NCBI RefSeq assembly: GCF_003545715.1
Contig: NZ_QVNU01000007.1
Span: 248,001 to 312,000, forward strand
Direction: 5' to 3'
Source of the DNA: Taibaiella koreensis
Lineage (GTDB): Bacteria > Bacteroidota > Bacteroidia > Chitinophagales > Chitinophagaceae
Length of the DNA: 64,000 bases
Under the pieces are notes generated by a model. It ran no database searches. It saw only the letters and a program-made list of their open reading frames with translations, and was not told where the DNA came from. The position numbers and the translations under genes are program-made. This document shows positions 8,776 to 18,316 of this stretch, one piece after another; the stretch's first letter is position 1; every line of letters starts with the position of its first letter.

Positions 8776-9747
8776 ATGATGAAAACATTTTTCTCTGTTT
8801 TGCTCCTGTTGGCGGGCTTGTGTGGTATGTCATCCTGCAGTAAAAAGGACAACGCCAATACGCCCGACGGCAACAGCACAGCTGCATTGGGCTCCGGCAG
8901 CATTTATTACGACTGGTCGGAGCTGAATAGCCTGGCGGTTACTTACCAGCTTGACCTGGCGGGTAGTGTGCGGTCAAAAGCGCTGCAATACGATCCCGAT
9001 CGCCATGCCTGGGATATCAGCCGGGACGGCAGCATTATGCTGCAGTCGGTGCAGGACCCCAACGATTATGACGGTGAGCTATACCGCATTATCGACCGGA
9101 ATACAGGCCAGACACTCTCGCAATTCAAGAAGCAGGGCACCACACTGAGCAGCTTTACGGAGCCATTGCTATCGCCGGGAAAAGACCTGATCGCCGTACC
9201 GCCTACTTTTGATCGTGGCCTGCTCATCCTGAACCGGCAAGGGCAGCTGTTGCACGAGGTGGTTACCATCGGTGGCCAGAAGATCAAAGGCCATATCTGC
9301 TGGATGCCGGACAATAGTATTCTGTGTACAGTAGGTAATATTATCTACAGGCTTAACAACACCTACACTTATGGCGATGTGGTGAGGACGCTTGACTTTA
9401 ACGATTGGAATCATGTTACGGCCAGCAACGACGGCACGCTTATTGCCTTTGCCGGTGGCAAGCATATCTGGCTCATGCAGGCAGATGGCAGCAATCTGAA
9501 GCAGGTGACCACGAGCACCGATGTGGAAGGCTATCCCGTTTTTTCGCCGGATGGCCGCTACCTGCTTATCGGCACCGACTATGTAGGTGAGGAAAACGCC
9601 ATTAACCGCTGGAAGCTGGCCATTATTCCTGCCGACGGACAGCTTTATAATGTAGATGATGGCGCCGATAACCATGTCATTCCTATAAGGCTAAAGAACA
9701 GTGAAAGTACACAGGAACTATGCGATTACCTGATGGAATGGCGTTGA
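8776..9747 (+). CDS. TolB-like beta-propeller lipoprotein
   Basis: This 323-aa protein has a lipoprotein signal (lipid Cys21 in GMSSCSKKD). It shows propeller repeat motifs of the WD40-like/TolB kind: AWDISRDGSIMLQS, NHVTASNDGTLIAF, IWLMQADGSNLKQVT and PVFSPDGRYLLIGTDY. It is a paralogue of the gene at 39503-40465, with shared blocks such as SIYYDW, LIAVPPT, CWMPDN/NWMPDN and QYNVDEGAD/LYNVDDGAD. The role is probably periplasmic or surface binding; no enzymatic site was seen. It lies directly downstream of the lipoprotein at 8096. Confidence 0.85.
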   Translation: MMKTFFSVLLLLAGLCGMSSCSKKDNANTPDGNSTAALGSGSIYYDWSELNSLAVTYQLDLAGSVRSKALQYDPDRHAWDISRDGSIMLQSVQDPNDYDGELYRIIDRNTGQTLSQFKKQGTTLSSFTEPLLSPGKDLIAVPPTFDRGLLILNRQGQLLHEVVTIGGQKIKGHICWMPDNSILCTVGNIIYRLNNTYTYGDVVRTLDFNDWNHVTASNDGTLIAFAGGKHIWLMQADGSNLKQVTTSTDVEGYPVFSPDGRYLLIGTDYVGEENAINRWKLAIIPADGQLYNVDDGADNHVIPIRLKNSESTQELCDYLMEWR

Positions 9748-9761
9748 ATACGGTGGGGCGC

Positions 9762-10346
9762 CTAATGTCTACCGGCCATAGGTGTGTTGAAAAAGCCCCT
9801 TAGGTAATACGTTTCCTCGTGCCCGGCAATCTGGAATTCGTACGAGATATAGCCGCCGGCACCATAGCCATTGACGCTTAAAGTCAAAGCCTGATCCAGC
9901 ACTTTTCCCGGCGTCGCTTTTTCCTGCGAAGGATAGACCAGGTGAGGAATCACTTCAAAATTTTTCTTGTACACTTTTACTTCAAAAGAGCTGGCATAAG
10001 CCGGCAGACCGTCTTCAAACAAGAGCTTCAGGGTATCGCGGTCCATCGAAGCATAGCAATAACGGAAGTTATAAACCCCTTGTATATTGGTTTCGCAGCT
10101 GGCCGTAAAGTAAAGGTGTGCGGTGTCATCAGCCTTAATGGGTTCTCCCATGGCGTGTTCAAAATGGCCGTTGTCATCTTTGCTGATATACCAGGGATAA
10201 GCCCATTCCTTGCTGAAAGGAAAGCCATCTTTGGGTATCAGGGAGGCCCGGATCACTTCTGCTTTCCGGTTCTGGCCCCATACTATAACGGGCAGTACTG
10301 CTGCCAGCAAAATAATGGCGGATATAAAGCGGTGCTTGTTCTTCAT
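9762..10346 (-). CDS. Secreted protein of unknown function
   Basis: This 194-aa protein has a signal peptide (MKNKHRFISAIILLAAVLPVIVWG, cleavage near Gln25). The mature part is beta-rich with two Cys residues (SCETNIQG and RYCYASMD) and aromatic-rich strands. It was not recognised as any named family. It converges with the lipoprotein gene ending at 9747, only 14 bases away, and is divergent from the RND efflux operon. Confidence 0.7.
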   Translation of the reverse strand: MKNKHRFISAIILLAAVLPVIVWGQNRKAEVIRASLIPKDGFPFSKEWAYPWYISKDDNGHFEHAMGEPIKADDTAHLYFTASCETNIQGVYNFRYCYASMDRDTLKLLFEDGLPAYASSFEVKVYKKNFEVIPHLVYPSQEKATPGKVLDQALTLSVNGYGAGGYISYEFQIAGHEETYYLRGFFNTPMAGRH

Positions 10347-10393
10347 GCTGGATACAAATATCCGGAAGCTTCCTTTGCTACGGCTTTATTATT

Positions 10394-10401
10394 CAAATAT
10401 A
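10394..10401 (-). promoter_or_regulatory. Candidate -7 element for the secreted protein at 9762-10346
   Basis: On the minus strand the sequence reads TATATTTG, a perfect match to the Bacteroidota -7 consensus TAnnTTTG, 47 bases upstream of the ATG. No clear TTTG -33 element is found at the usual distance. Confidence 0.35.
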
Positions 10402-10461
10402 TTAACAAATAATTTTTTGCTTAAGGGAGGCCCGGGAAGGAACATGCATATAGAAAGCCAG

Positions 10462-10469
10462 TATATTTG
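10462..10469 (+). promoter_or_regulatory. Candidate -7 element for the RND efflux operon
   Basis: TATATTTG matches the TAnnTTTG consensus 30 bases upstream of the preferred adaptor start at 10500. A -33 TTTG was not seen at the expected spacing, so the call is tentative. Confidence 0.4.
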
Positions 10470-10499
10470 TTCAGGCTACTGATAACGGCTCCTTCTGCT

Positions 10500-11666
10500 A
10501 TGCTCCATTTATCAGATAAACGATTATTCTGCGCCATCGCGCCGTTGCTGCTTTTATCCTGCCATAGCAACAAAGAAAAAGGAGGAAAAGATAATGCGCC
10601 GCAGGGCTATGCTGTATTGACTTTACAGCCACGTCCGGCCACTACCTACAGGGATTTTCCCGCCACGGTACAGGGCCAGCAGGTGGTCGAGATAAGGCCC
10701 ATGGTCGACGGTTACCTGGAGGAGATCCATGTGCCCGAGGGCGCCACGGTAACCAAAGGACAATTGCTGTTCAAGATCAGTAATCCGCAGTATGAGCAGG
10801 CAGCGATCACAGCCAGGGCGGCAATCAAGATCGCCGAGGCCGACGTGAATGCGGCAAAGATGGATGTGGAAAAGGTACGTCCTCTGGTGCAGAAGGACAT
10901 CGTGAGCAAGTACGAGCTCCAATCGGCGCAATATACTTTACAATCCAAAGAAGCAGCCCTTGCCCAGGCCCAGGCGACGCTGGCCAATGCGCAGACCAAT
11001 ATCGGTTATACCTTTATCCGGAGCCCGCAAAGCGGCGTCATTGGCCTCATCCCGTATAAGATAGGCGCCCTGGTCAACAGCACGACCACCAATCCGCTCA
11101 CCACCTTATCCAATACGGGCAATGTGTTTGCCTACTTTTCCCTGAACGAAAAACAGCTCCTGGGCTTGTCGGCCCATATACCAGGCAATACCATTGATGA
11201 AAAGCTGCAGCGCCTTCCGCCTGTTGAATTGCTGCTGGCCGACGGTAGTCCCTATGGCGAAAAGGGACGGCTGGAATCGGCCAGCGGATTGATCACTACC
11301 ACTACCGGTACGGCGACTTTTAAAGCTACCTTTCCCAATCCCCAGGGACTGATCCGCAGTGGGGCCAGCGCCACTGTACGTATTCCAAGGCAGGACGATA
11401 CCGCGCTGCTGATCCCGCAAAGCGCTACCTATGAGCTGCAAAACAAGGTTTTTGTATATAAACTGACCACTGAGGGCAAAGTACTGAGCACAGCAGTCGA
11501 ATCGGCGCCTACCGGGGACGGCCAGTTCCTCATCGTCCGCAGCGGGCTTGTGAGGGGAGACCGTATTGTGCTCAACGGCTTTAATCTTAAGGACGGTACG
11601 GCGGTAAAGCCACTGCCGGTGAATACAGACAGTCTCTACCAGGTGCACGATACGGCATCTCAATAG
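10500..11666 (+). CDS. RND efflux periplasmic adaptor (membrane fusion protein) lipoprotein
   Basis: This is a 388-aa protein from the ATG at 10500, which gives a lipoprotein signal with lipid Cys21 (PLLLLSCHSNK). The order is typical of AcrA/MexA adaptors: a lipoyl half-motif with EIRPMVDGYLEEIHVPEGATV, a long alpha-hairpin (about 90-160), the second lipoyl half with TFIRSPQSGVIG, then beta-barrel and membrane-proximal domains. It links the inner-membrane pump to the outer-membrane channel. It is the first gene of a three-gene operon; the pump gene starts 8 bases after its stop. Confidence 0.93.
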   Translation: MLHLSDKRLFCAIAPLLLLSCHSNKEKGGKDNAPQGYAVLTLQPRPATTYRDFPATVQGQQVVEIRPMVDGYLEEIHVPEGATVTKGQLLFKISNPQYEQAAITARAAIKIAEADVNAAKMDVEKVRPLVQKDIVSKYELQSAQYTLQSKEAALAQAQATLANAQTNIGYTFIRSPQSGVIGLIPYKIGALVNSTTTNPLTTLSNTGNVFAYFSLNEKQLLGLSAHIPGNTIDEKLQRLPPVELLLADGSPYGEKGRLESASGLITTTTGTATFKATFPNPQGLIRSGASATVRIPRQDDTALLIPQSATYELQNKVFVYKLTTEGKVLSTAVESAPTGDGQFLIVRSGLVRGDRIVLNGFNLKDGTAVKPLPVNTDSLYQVHDTASQ

Positions 11667-11673
11667 ATAATCT

Positions 11674-14600
11674 ATGCTGAAGCGATTCATAGAACGGCCG
11701 GTGCTCAGCACCGTGATCTCGGTGCTGATCGTGCTGCTGGGCATACTGGGCCTCGTCAAGTTGCCCATAGAACAGTATCCCAATATTTCGCCGCCTACGG
11801 TGCAGGTATCGGCCACCTATGCGGGAGCCAATGCCAATACCGTGCTGCAAAGCGTGATCGTGCCCCTGGAGCAGCAGATCAATGGGGTAGAAGGCATGAC
11901 CTACATGACGTCCAGTGCTACCAATACCGGCTCGGCCAGCATCAGCGTATTCTTCGATGTGGGCCGCGACCCCGACCAGGCTGCCGTCGATGTGCAGAAC
12001 CGCATTTCGGCCGCGCAAAGCAAATTGCCAGGTGTGGTGGTCAAGACCGGCGTAACGGTGCGCAAGCAGCAAAGCAGTAACCTGCTCATCATTTCCATGT
12101 ACAGCGATAAGCCCGACTATGACCAAACCTTCCTGCAGAACTATGCGGCCATCAACGTAATCCCCCAGCTGCAACGTGTTAACGGTGTAGGTGCGGCCAA
12201 TGTATTCGGGTCGGCCATGACCTATGCGATGCGTATATGGCTGAAGCCTGATGTGATGGCCATTTACAGCGTTACACCGACCGATATTTCCAACGCGCTC
12301 AACGAGCAGAACGTTCAGGCTGCGCCGGGCAAATTCGGAGAAAACGACAACCAGACCTTTCAATATGTAATTACCTATACCGGTACGCTCATGACACCGG
12401 CACAGTTCGGTAATATCATTATCAAAGCTACCGGCAACGGGCAATACCTGCGGCTAAAGGATGTGGCCCGCATCGAGTTGGGCGCGCAAACCTATACCGG
12501 CTCTACGGCTACCGACGGCAAGCAGTCGGTAGGCATTTCGATCAGCCAGACACCGGGCTCCAATGCCCGCGATGTAATCGTCAATGCCAAGAAGGTGATG
12601 GAGCAGGCGGCTAAATCTTTTCCCGACGGGGTCAAATTCACCTACCTTGTCGACATCAACCAGTTCCTGGATGCTTCTATCAGCAAGGTCGTGCACACCC
12701 TTATCGAGTGCTTTATTCTCGTGTTCCTGGTAATCCTGATCTTCCTGCAGGATCTCCGTTCGACTATCATCCATGGCATATCTGTTCCGGTGGCCATTAC
12801 CGGCACCTTTTTCTTTCTCTATCTCTTCGGCTTCAGCATTAACCTGCTCACGCTCTTTGCGCTGGTGCTGGCCATCGGCATCGTGGTAGATGACGCCATC
12901 GTGGTGGTCGAAGCGGTGCATGCCAAGCTGGAAAGCGGCTATACCTCGCCCCGCAAGGCAGCCGTCGATGCCATGGGAGAGATCTCCGGCGCCATTGTGT
13001 CGATTACGCTTGTCATGGCCTCGGTGTTCCTTCCCGTAACCTTTATCTCCGGCTCTGCCGGGGTATTTTACAAGCAATTCGGCATCACGCTGGCCATTGC
13101 GATCATGCTGTCGGCCGTCAATGCGCTTACGCTCAGTCCCGCGCTGGCGGCTATGTTCCTCAAACCGCCCGATCATGGTGAAGGCCGCGAACGAAAAACC
13201 TTAATGCAACGTTTCGGTATAGCGTTCAATACTGCTTACGATGCGCTGGTCAAAAAATATGTGCGTGCGATACAGGCCTTGTCACGGCGCTGGTGGACCG
13301 GCCTGGGCATCATCGCACTGTTCGGGACGCTCTTCTATTTCCTCATGCGGGTAACGCCCTCCAGCTTTGTGCCCAGCGAAGACATGGGCACCATATTTGT
13401 CAATGTAAGCCTGCCAGCGGCATCGACCATGGAGCGGGTGCAGGTAGTGGACCGGCAGATCGACAGCATTGCCCGCGGCCTGCCGCAGGTACAGAACACC
13501 ATGCGTACCCTCGGGCAGAACTTTATCGCAGGTAGCGGCAGCGCCTATGGCATGGTCATCGTACGGCTGAAGCCCTGGGACCAGCGGCCGGGCGTAAGCG
13601 ACCAGGATATTATCAAACAGCTGAAGCAAAAGACGGCACATATCCGTGGCGCACAGATCACTTTCATGTCGCAGCCGACCATCAGTGGCTTTGGTACCAG
13701 TGGTGGCTTTACTTTCCAGATACAAGACCGTGGCGGACATAGTATCAACGATTTTTACCGCACGGGGCAGGGCTTCCTTGATGCCCTGGGCAAAAGGCCG
13801 GAGATCCAGTATGCAGCGACTTCGTTCAATCCCAATTTTCCCCAATACGAGCTTAGCGTCAATGTAGCGAAATGTAAGGATGCCGGCGTTTCGGTAACCG
13901 ACATCCTCAACACGATGCAGGTATTCTATGGCAGCTCTTATGTATCCGACTTCAACGAATTTGGCCAGCAATACCAGGTGATCATGCAGGCCGATACCAA
14001 TTACCGCGCCAGTACGGTGCAGCTTAATAATGTGATGGTAAAGGCCGGCGACGGTACCATGGCGCCGGTTACAGAATTTATTACCCTGAAACGGGTCTAT
14101 GGACCGGAAACGGTAACGCGGTTCAACCTCTACAGCTCGATGTCGGTGAACGGTTCGCCCAACCAGGGTTACAGTACCGGCCAGGCGCTCAAAGCGATTT
14201 CCGAAACGGCTGAAGCTTCCCTGCCTGCAGGCTACAGCTTTGAATATTCAGGCATCAGCCGCGAGGAACAGAACAGCGGCTCTCAGACCATTTATATCTT
14301 TATCCTGTCGCTGGCATTTGTATACCTGTTGCTGAGCGCTCTTTACGAAAGCTATATCCTACCTTTTGCCGTGCTGCTTTCCCTTCCGGTAGGGCTCTCG
14401 GGTGTTTTCGTCTTTGCTAAGCTTTTTGGCATGGATAATAATATCTATGTACAGATCTCGATCATCATGCTCATTGGCCTGCTGGCCAAAAACGCGATCC
14501 TGATCGTGGAGTTTGCCATCGAACGGCGCAGGGCAGGCATGCCCCTGGTACAGTCAGGTATAGAAGGCGCCAAAGCCAGGCTACGTCCGATCCTCATGAC

Positions 14601-14847
14601 TTCGCTGGCATTTGTTTTTGGCCTCATGCCGCTCATCTTCGCTTCGGGCGTGGGTGCGCATGGCGACCAATCCATAGGCACAGGTGCAATAGGGGGTATG
14701 CTGTTCGGGACCTTGCTCGGTGTGTTTGTGATCCCTGCCTTGTATATTTTGTTCCAGGGATTGCAGGAAAGAATAAAGACCAACCAGTACGATGAGAACG
14801 GGGAGCTGATCAAGCCTCTGGATGCGAATAAAAAGGACAAGCAGTAG
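11674..14847 (+). CDS. RND multidrug efflux pump, HAE1 family (AcrB/MexB-like)
   Basis: This 1057-aa inner-membrane pump has the usual family length. Key features include the N-terminal FIERPVLSTVISVLIVLLG helix, a YPNISPPTVQV porter segment, the proton-relay Asp pair in GIVVDDAIVVVEAV on TM4, and Lys in GLLAKNAILIVEFA on TM10. The late segment ARLRPILMTSLAFVFGLMPL is also diagnostic. It exports hydrophobic or amphiphilic compounds using the proton gradient. The substrate range cannot be read from sequence. It is the middle gene of the adaptor-pump-channel operon. Confidence 0.96.
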   Translation: MLKRFIERPVLSTVISVLIVLLGILGLVKLPIEQYPNISPPTVQVSATYAGANANTVLQSVIVPLEQQINGVEGMTYMTSSATNTGSASISVFFDVGRDPDQAAVDVQNRISAAQSKLPGVVVKTGVTVRKQQSSNLLIISMYSDKPDYDQTFLQNYAAINVIPQLQRVNGVGAANVFGSAMTYAMRIWLKPDVMAIYSVTPTDISNALNEQNVQAAPGKFGENDNQTFQYVITYTGTLMTPAQFGNIIIKATGNGQYLRLKDVARIELGAQTYTGSTATDGKQSVGISISQTPGSNARDVIVNAKKVMEQAAKSFPDGVKFTYLVDINQFLDASISKVVHTLIECFILVFLVILIFLQDLRSTIIHGISVPVAITGTFFFLYLFGFSINLLTLFALVLAIGIVVDDAIVVVEAVHAKLESGYTSPRKAAVDAMGEISGAIVSITLVMASVFLPVTFISGSAGVFYKQFGITLAIAIMLSAVNALTLSPALAAMFLKPPDHGEGRERKTLMQRFGIAFNTAYDALVKKYVRAIQALSRRWWTGLGIIALFGTLFYFLMRVTPSSFVPSEDMGTIFVNVSLPAASTMERVQVVDRQIDSIARGLPQVQNTMRTLGQNFIAGSGSAYGMVIVRLKPWDQRPGVSDQDIIKQLKQKTAHIRGAQITFMSQPTISGFGTSGGFTFQIQDRGGHSINDFYRTGQGFLDALGKRPEIQYAATSFNPNFPQYELSVNVAKCKDAGVSVTDILNTMQVFYGSSYVSDFNEFGQQYQVIMQADTNYRASTVQLNNVMVKAGDGTMAPVTEFITLKRVYGPETVTRFNLYSSMSVNGSPNQGYSTGQALKAISETAEASLPAGYSFEYSGISREEQNSGSQTIYIFILSLAFVYLLLSALYESYILPFAVLLSLPVGLSGVFVFAKLFGMDNNIYVQISIIMLIGLLAKNAILIVEFAIERRRAGMPLVQSGIEGAKARLRPILMTSLAFVFGLMPLIFASGVGAHGDQSIGTGAIGGMLFGTLLGVFVIPALYILFQGLQERIKTNQYDENGELIKPLDANKKDKQ

Positions 14848-14880
14848 GCCTTGTACGGATCGCTGCTGTAAAAGAAAGAT

Positions 14881-16266
14881 ATGTTTACAGGAACTACATA
14901 CCGGTATTTGTATATGGTGGCATTGCTGGTCCTGCTGCTGCAGGCCTGCAGGATAGCCCGGCCCTACCAAAGACCGGCTGAGATCGTGTCGGACTCGCTG
15001 TACCGCGATACCCGTACCGGCGACACCGTTTCGATAGGGGCCGTACCCTGGCGTCAACTGTTCAGCGGTAAGCTGCGCTTGCTCGTCGATGAAGGATTGC
15101 AACACAACCTCGACCTGCAGGTAGCTGTCGCCCGGATGAAACAGGCCGATGCCGTACTGGCGCAGAGCAGACAGGCTTTTTTCCCTTCCCTGAGCGCCAA
15201 TGCCAGCACAACGCAGCAACATCTTTCCGATGCGCAGGCAGGTAGGACGGAGGTGTACCAGCTGTATGCGGCTTCGGCCTGGGAGCTGGATATCTGGGGC
15301 AAATTACGCAGCACGAAAAGAGCGGCACTGGCGGCATTCCTGCAAAGCGATGCTTACAGGCGTGCCGTGCAAACCCAGCTGATCGCCGATATCGCCAGCG
15401 ATTATTATGCACTCATGGCTTATGATGCCCAGCTGTCGCTTACCTTGAAAACAGTAGAGAACCGGAAACAGGATGTGGAAACGATGAAGACGCTTAAGGA
15501 AAGCGATGTAGTGACCGGAGCGGCTGTAGTACAAAGCGAAGCCAACCGTTATTCGGTCGAGGTAACGTTGCCAGATATCCGGCAAAACATCCGGCAGACC
15601 GAAAACGCACTATGCCTGCTGCTGGGTCGCAGCCCGGGCAGCATCAGCCGTGATAGCCTGTCCGGCGAGGTGGTTGCTACCGACCTGCGTACCGGCGTGC
15701 CTGCGCAGCTGCTGGCCAACCGCCCCGATGTCCAGGAGGCCGAATACCAATTGCGGAACAGCGCCGAGCTGGTCAATGTTGCGAGGACCTATTTTTACCC
15801 GACCCTTTCGATCACTGCGCAGGCCGGCCTGTACAACAATAGTCTTTCCGGCTTCTTCGATCCGGGCTCTTTTTTCGCCAATATTATTGGCGGACTGGCG
15901 CAGCCGATATTCAATAACGGGCTCAACAAGCAGCGCCTGCATATAGCGCAGGCCCAACAGGAAGAATACCTGGCCGATTTCAAAAAGGCCGTGCTGAATG
16001 CCGGTCAGGAAGTATCGAATGCCTTATACCAATACCAGGCGGCTGCAGATAAAATGAGCATCAGGGCCCACCAGATCGAGAACTTGCGGAAATCGGTGGA
16101 ATACACCAAGGAATTGCTGAAATATACCAGTAATACCAATTATACCGATGTACTTACTTCGGAGCAAAGCCTGCTCGCTGCCGAGCTCAACAGTATCAAC
16201 GACAGGCTGCAGCAATTGCAGGCCGTTGTGGCGTTGTACCGGAGCCTGGGCGGAGGCTGGCGTTGA
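14881..16266 (+). CDS. Outer-membrane efflux channel lipoprotein (TolC/OprM/NodT family)
   Basis: This 461-aa protein has a lipoprotein signal (lipid Cys23 in LLLQACRIARPYQRP). It contains two OEP-type repeats: the first with LDLQVAVARMKQADAVLAQSR and the signature ASAWELDIWGKLRS, the second with ANRPDVQEAEYQLRNS and AQPIFNNGLNKQRL. These are diagnostic of the OprM/NodT branch. It forms the trimeric outer-membrane duct for the RND pump encoded 33 bases upstream. It completes the tripartite efflux operon that starts at 10500. Confidence 0.95.
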   Translation: MFTGTTYRYLYMVALLVLLLQACRIARPYQRPAEIVSDSLYRDTRTGDTVSIGAVPWRQLFSGKLRLLVDEGLQHNLDLQVAVARMKQADAVLAQSRQAFFPSLSANASTTQQHLSDAQAGRTEVYQLYAASAWELDIWGKLRSTKRAALAAFLQSDAYRRAVQTQLIADIASDYYALMAYDAQLSLTLKTVENRKQDVETMKTLKESDVVTGAAVVQSEANRYSVEVTLPDIRQNIRQTENALCLLLGRSPGSISRDSLSGEVVATDLRTGVPAQLLANRPDVQEAEYQLRNSAELVNVARTYFYPTLSITAQAGLYNNSLSGFFDPGSFFANIIGGLAQPIFNNGLNKQRLHIAQAQQEEYLADFKKAVLNAGQEVSNALYQYQAAADKMSIRAHQIENLRKSVEYTKELLKYTSNTNYTDVLTSEQSLLAAELNSINDRLQQLQAVVALYRSLGGGWR

Positions 16267-16272
16267 TGTTTC

Positions 16273-16839
16273 TTATGGCTGCATCTCCTTAAGCAGCCGG
16301 TTAAGACTGCGTAAGGTAATGCCCAGGTATGCAGCCATATCCTCTTTGCTCAAATCGACATGCTGCCTGTCGCGGAAAGCCAGCAACTTTTTCAGGCCAT
16401 GTTCCATAGTATACAGTTGCTGGAAAGAAGCTCTGCTGGCTGTATTCACCAGGCGGTCGGCAAGTTCTTCCAGCAATATCCGGTTCAGTACGGGATCTTT
16501 GTCGAGCAGGGTGCGAAAATAGGGACTGCGGATAGCATAGGCTTCTACGCTTGTAAGGGCCTCTATCGTGCACAGACAAGTTGTATTCCGGATCAGTTCA
16601 AGCTCACCGGCGATCTCTCCCGCACCCAGGAACGCTACAACATAATCTTTCCCATTGTCCTCGCTGAAGTAGCATTTCGTAACGCCCTGCCTGATGATGT
16701 AAATACCGGGCGGACGGCTTCCCTGGCGCAACAGCATATCGCCCCGTGTAAAGGTTTTCAGCACGATGTCGGGTGGGTCCTCTTGTTGCCGGTAAAGGGT
16801 CTCGATATAGGATAGAAAAGTAGGGTTAGTATGCAGCAT
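16273..16839 (-). CDS. Crp/Fnr-family transcription regulator
   Basis: This 188-aa protein has an N-terminal cyclic-nucleotide-binding-like domain (FTRGDMLLRQGSRPPGIYII, then GEIAGELELI) and a short C-terminal winged HTH (DLSKEDMAAYLGITLRSLNRLLKEM). The HTH form LGITxRSLxRLLK is common in Bacteroidota Crp-like regulators. The Arg-Ser/Thr residues needed for cAMP binding are not evident, so the ligand is unknown. It converges on the efflux operon (stop 6 bases from the channel gene stop) and is divergent from the HAD-CAT gene pair, 77 bases away, which it may control (inference). Confidence 0.9.
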   Translation of the reverse strand: MLHTNPTFLSYIETLYRQQEDPPDIVLKTFTRGDMLLRQGSRPPGIYIIRQGVTKCYFSEDNGKDYVVAFLGAGEIAGELELIRNTTCLCTIEALTSVEAYAIRSPYFRTLLDKDPVLNRILLEELADRLVNTASRASFQQLYTMEHGLKKLLAFRDRQHVDLSKEDMAAYLGITLRSLNRLLKEMQP

Positions 16840-16916
16840 ATAATGGTCTGGGACAAATGTCCTTTTAAATTGCCCTTTTATTACAGAGCTTTGCCCCGTA
16901 AAAAAACAAAAATACG

Positions 16917-17624
16917 GTGAAGGACAAAATTAATGTGATCGCTTTCGATGCTGATGATACGCTTTGGGTCAATGAACCTTATTTTCAGGAAACGGAAAAA
17001 CAATTCTGTGCGCTTTTGGAAAACTATGCGCCGCACCATACCTTATCACAGGAGCTCTTCCGCATCGAAATGAAGAACCTGCCCCTTTACGGATACGGCA
17101 TCAAGAGTTTTATGCTGAGCATGATCGAGGCGGTCTACGATATATCCGGCGGAACGGCAGATATGAAGCTGATCCCGGAGATCATCCGGCTGGGGCAGGA
17201 AATGCTGCAGCATCCCATTGAGTTGCTTGATGGGGTGAGGGAAGTCCTGGAGGCCTTAAAAGGCCGCTACCGGCTGGTAGTTGCTACCAAGGGCGATCTG
17301 CTCGATCAGGAACGCAAGCTTAAGAAATCGGGTCTGCTGGACTATTTTCATCATATCGAGATCATGAGCGATAAGAAGGCCGACGACTACCGCAAGCTGC
17401 TGAAGCGCCTTGATTGCACACCGGATGAATTCCTGATGATGGGTAATTCGCTCAAGGCCGATGTAATTCCGGTGCTGGAGCTGAATGGTTATGCTGCGCA
17501 TATCCCTTATCATACGATGTGGGCCCATGAGCATTATGAAGGCAACCTGGATCATCCCCGTTTTTTACAGTTGAACACGATAACAGACATTTTGAATCAT
17601 GTTGACCACGAAACAAGAAATTGA
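16917..17624 (+). CDS. HAD-superfamily hydrolase (GTG start)
   Basis: This 235-aa protein starts with GTG at 16917; no ATG lies upstream in frame. It has all HAD motifs: FDADDTLW with nucleophile Asp11 and Asp13 as acid/base, VVATKG as motif II, a conserved Lys in the IMSDKKADDYR region, and MMGNSLKADVIPVL as motif III/IV. The helical cap is about 80 residues, like haloacid dehalogenase or phosphatase members. It likely hydrolyses a small phosphorylated metabolite. The 3' end overlaps the next gene by 26 bases, suggesting translational coupling with the acetyltransferase-like gene. Confidence 0.9.
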   Translation: MKDKINVIAFDADDTLWVNEPYFQETEKQFCALLENYAPHHTLSQELFRIEMKNLPLYGYGIKSFMLSMIEAVYDISGGTADMKLIPEIIRLGQEMLQHPIELLDGVREVLEALKGRYRLVVATKGDLLDQERKLKKSGLLDYFHHIEIMSDKKADDYRKLLKRLDCTPDEFLMMGNSLKADVIPVLELNGYAAHIPYHTMWAHEHYEGNLDHPRFLQLNTITDILNHVDHETRN

Positions 17625-18237
17625 CCTGGAGACCTGGGTACGAAAGGATCACTACCAATTCTTCTCCCGCTTTGAGGAGCCGTTCTTTGGCGTTACCGTT
17701 ACAGTAGATTGTACAGCGGCTTATCGCCTGGCGAAGGCGCAGGGGCGCTCTTTTTTCCTGCATTATCTCTACCGTGCGCTTAAAGCAGCCAATCGTATCG
17801 AGCCCTTCCGTTACCGTATTGCCGGTGATAAAGTCTTTCATTACGACCAGGTGCATGCCTCGCCTACGATCAACCGGCCCGACGGCACCTTCGGTTTTGC
17901 ATACATGGACTTTAATGAAGATGAGGTGCGCTTTTATGAAGCGGCGCTGAGAGAGGCAGAGGCTGTGAAAAGCAGTACGGGTCTGGTACCCTCCGTGTCG
18001 GGGCAGAATGTGATCCATTTTTCGGCGATCCCCTGGCTTTCGTTTACAAGCCTTTCTCATGCCCGTTGCTATAGCTTTCCCGATAGCTGCCCCAAAATAT
18101 CCTTTGGCAAATTGTCGGAGGAGAACGGCAGGAAGACCATGCCCGTTTCGGTACATGGGCACCACGGACTGATGGATGGTTATCATGTAGGGCAGTTTGT
18201 AACACTTTTCCAGCAATTGCTCGACGAAGCAGGATGA
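17599..18237 (+). CDS. Chloramphenicol acetyltransferase-like protein (type A CAT fold)
   Basis: This 212-aa protein has the normal CAT length. The catalytic motif is complete as HHGLMDGYHVGQF, matching the family HHxxxDGxH with the active-site His and structural Asp. PWLSFTSLSHA matches the conserved segment with the transition-state-stabilising Ser. The N-terminal RKDHYQFFSRFEEPFFGVTV is also typical. It should acetylate chloramphenicol or a related hydroxylated substrate with acetyl-CoA; chromosomal members may have other substrates. The start overlaps the HAD gene by 26 bases. The pair lies next to an RND efflux operon, so a drug-resistance context is plausible (inference). Confidence 0.92.
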   Translation: MLTTKQEIDLETWVRKDHYQFFSRFEEPFFGVTVTVDCTAAYRLAKAQGRSFFLHYLYRALKAANRIEPFRYRIAGDKVFHYDQVHASPTINRPDGTFGFAYMDFNEDEVRFYEAALREAEAVKSSTGLVPSVSGQNVIHFSAIPWLSFTSLSHARCYSFPDSCPKISFGKLSEENGRKTMPVSVHGHHGLMDGYHVGQFVTLFQQLLDEAG

Positions 18238-18316
18238 TATTGCTTGCTATAATGTGCCGCTGCGCCTGGTATATTGAAAAAGCCTGCTTATATTTAGCGA
18301 TATAAAACGGATACCT

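Noticed and set aside
11587-13176. Long open frames on the minus strand inside the RND pump gene
   Set aside because: They have no family resemblance and lie opposite a full-length, motif-complete pump gene, so they are shadows caused by codon bias.
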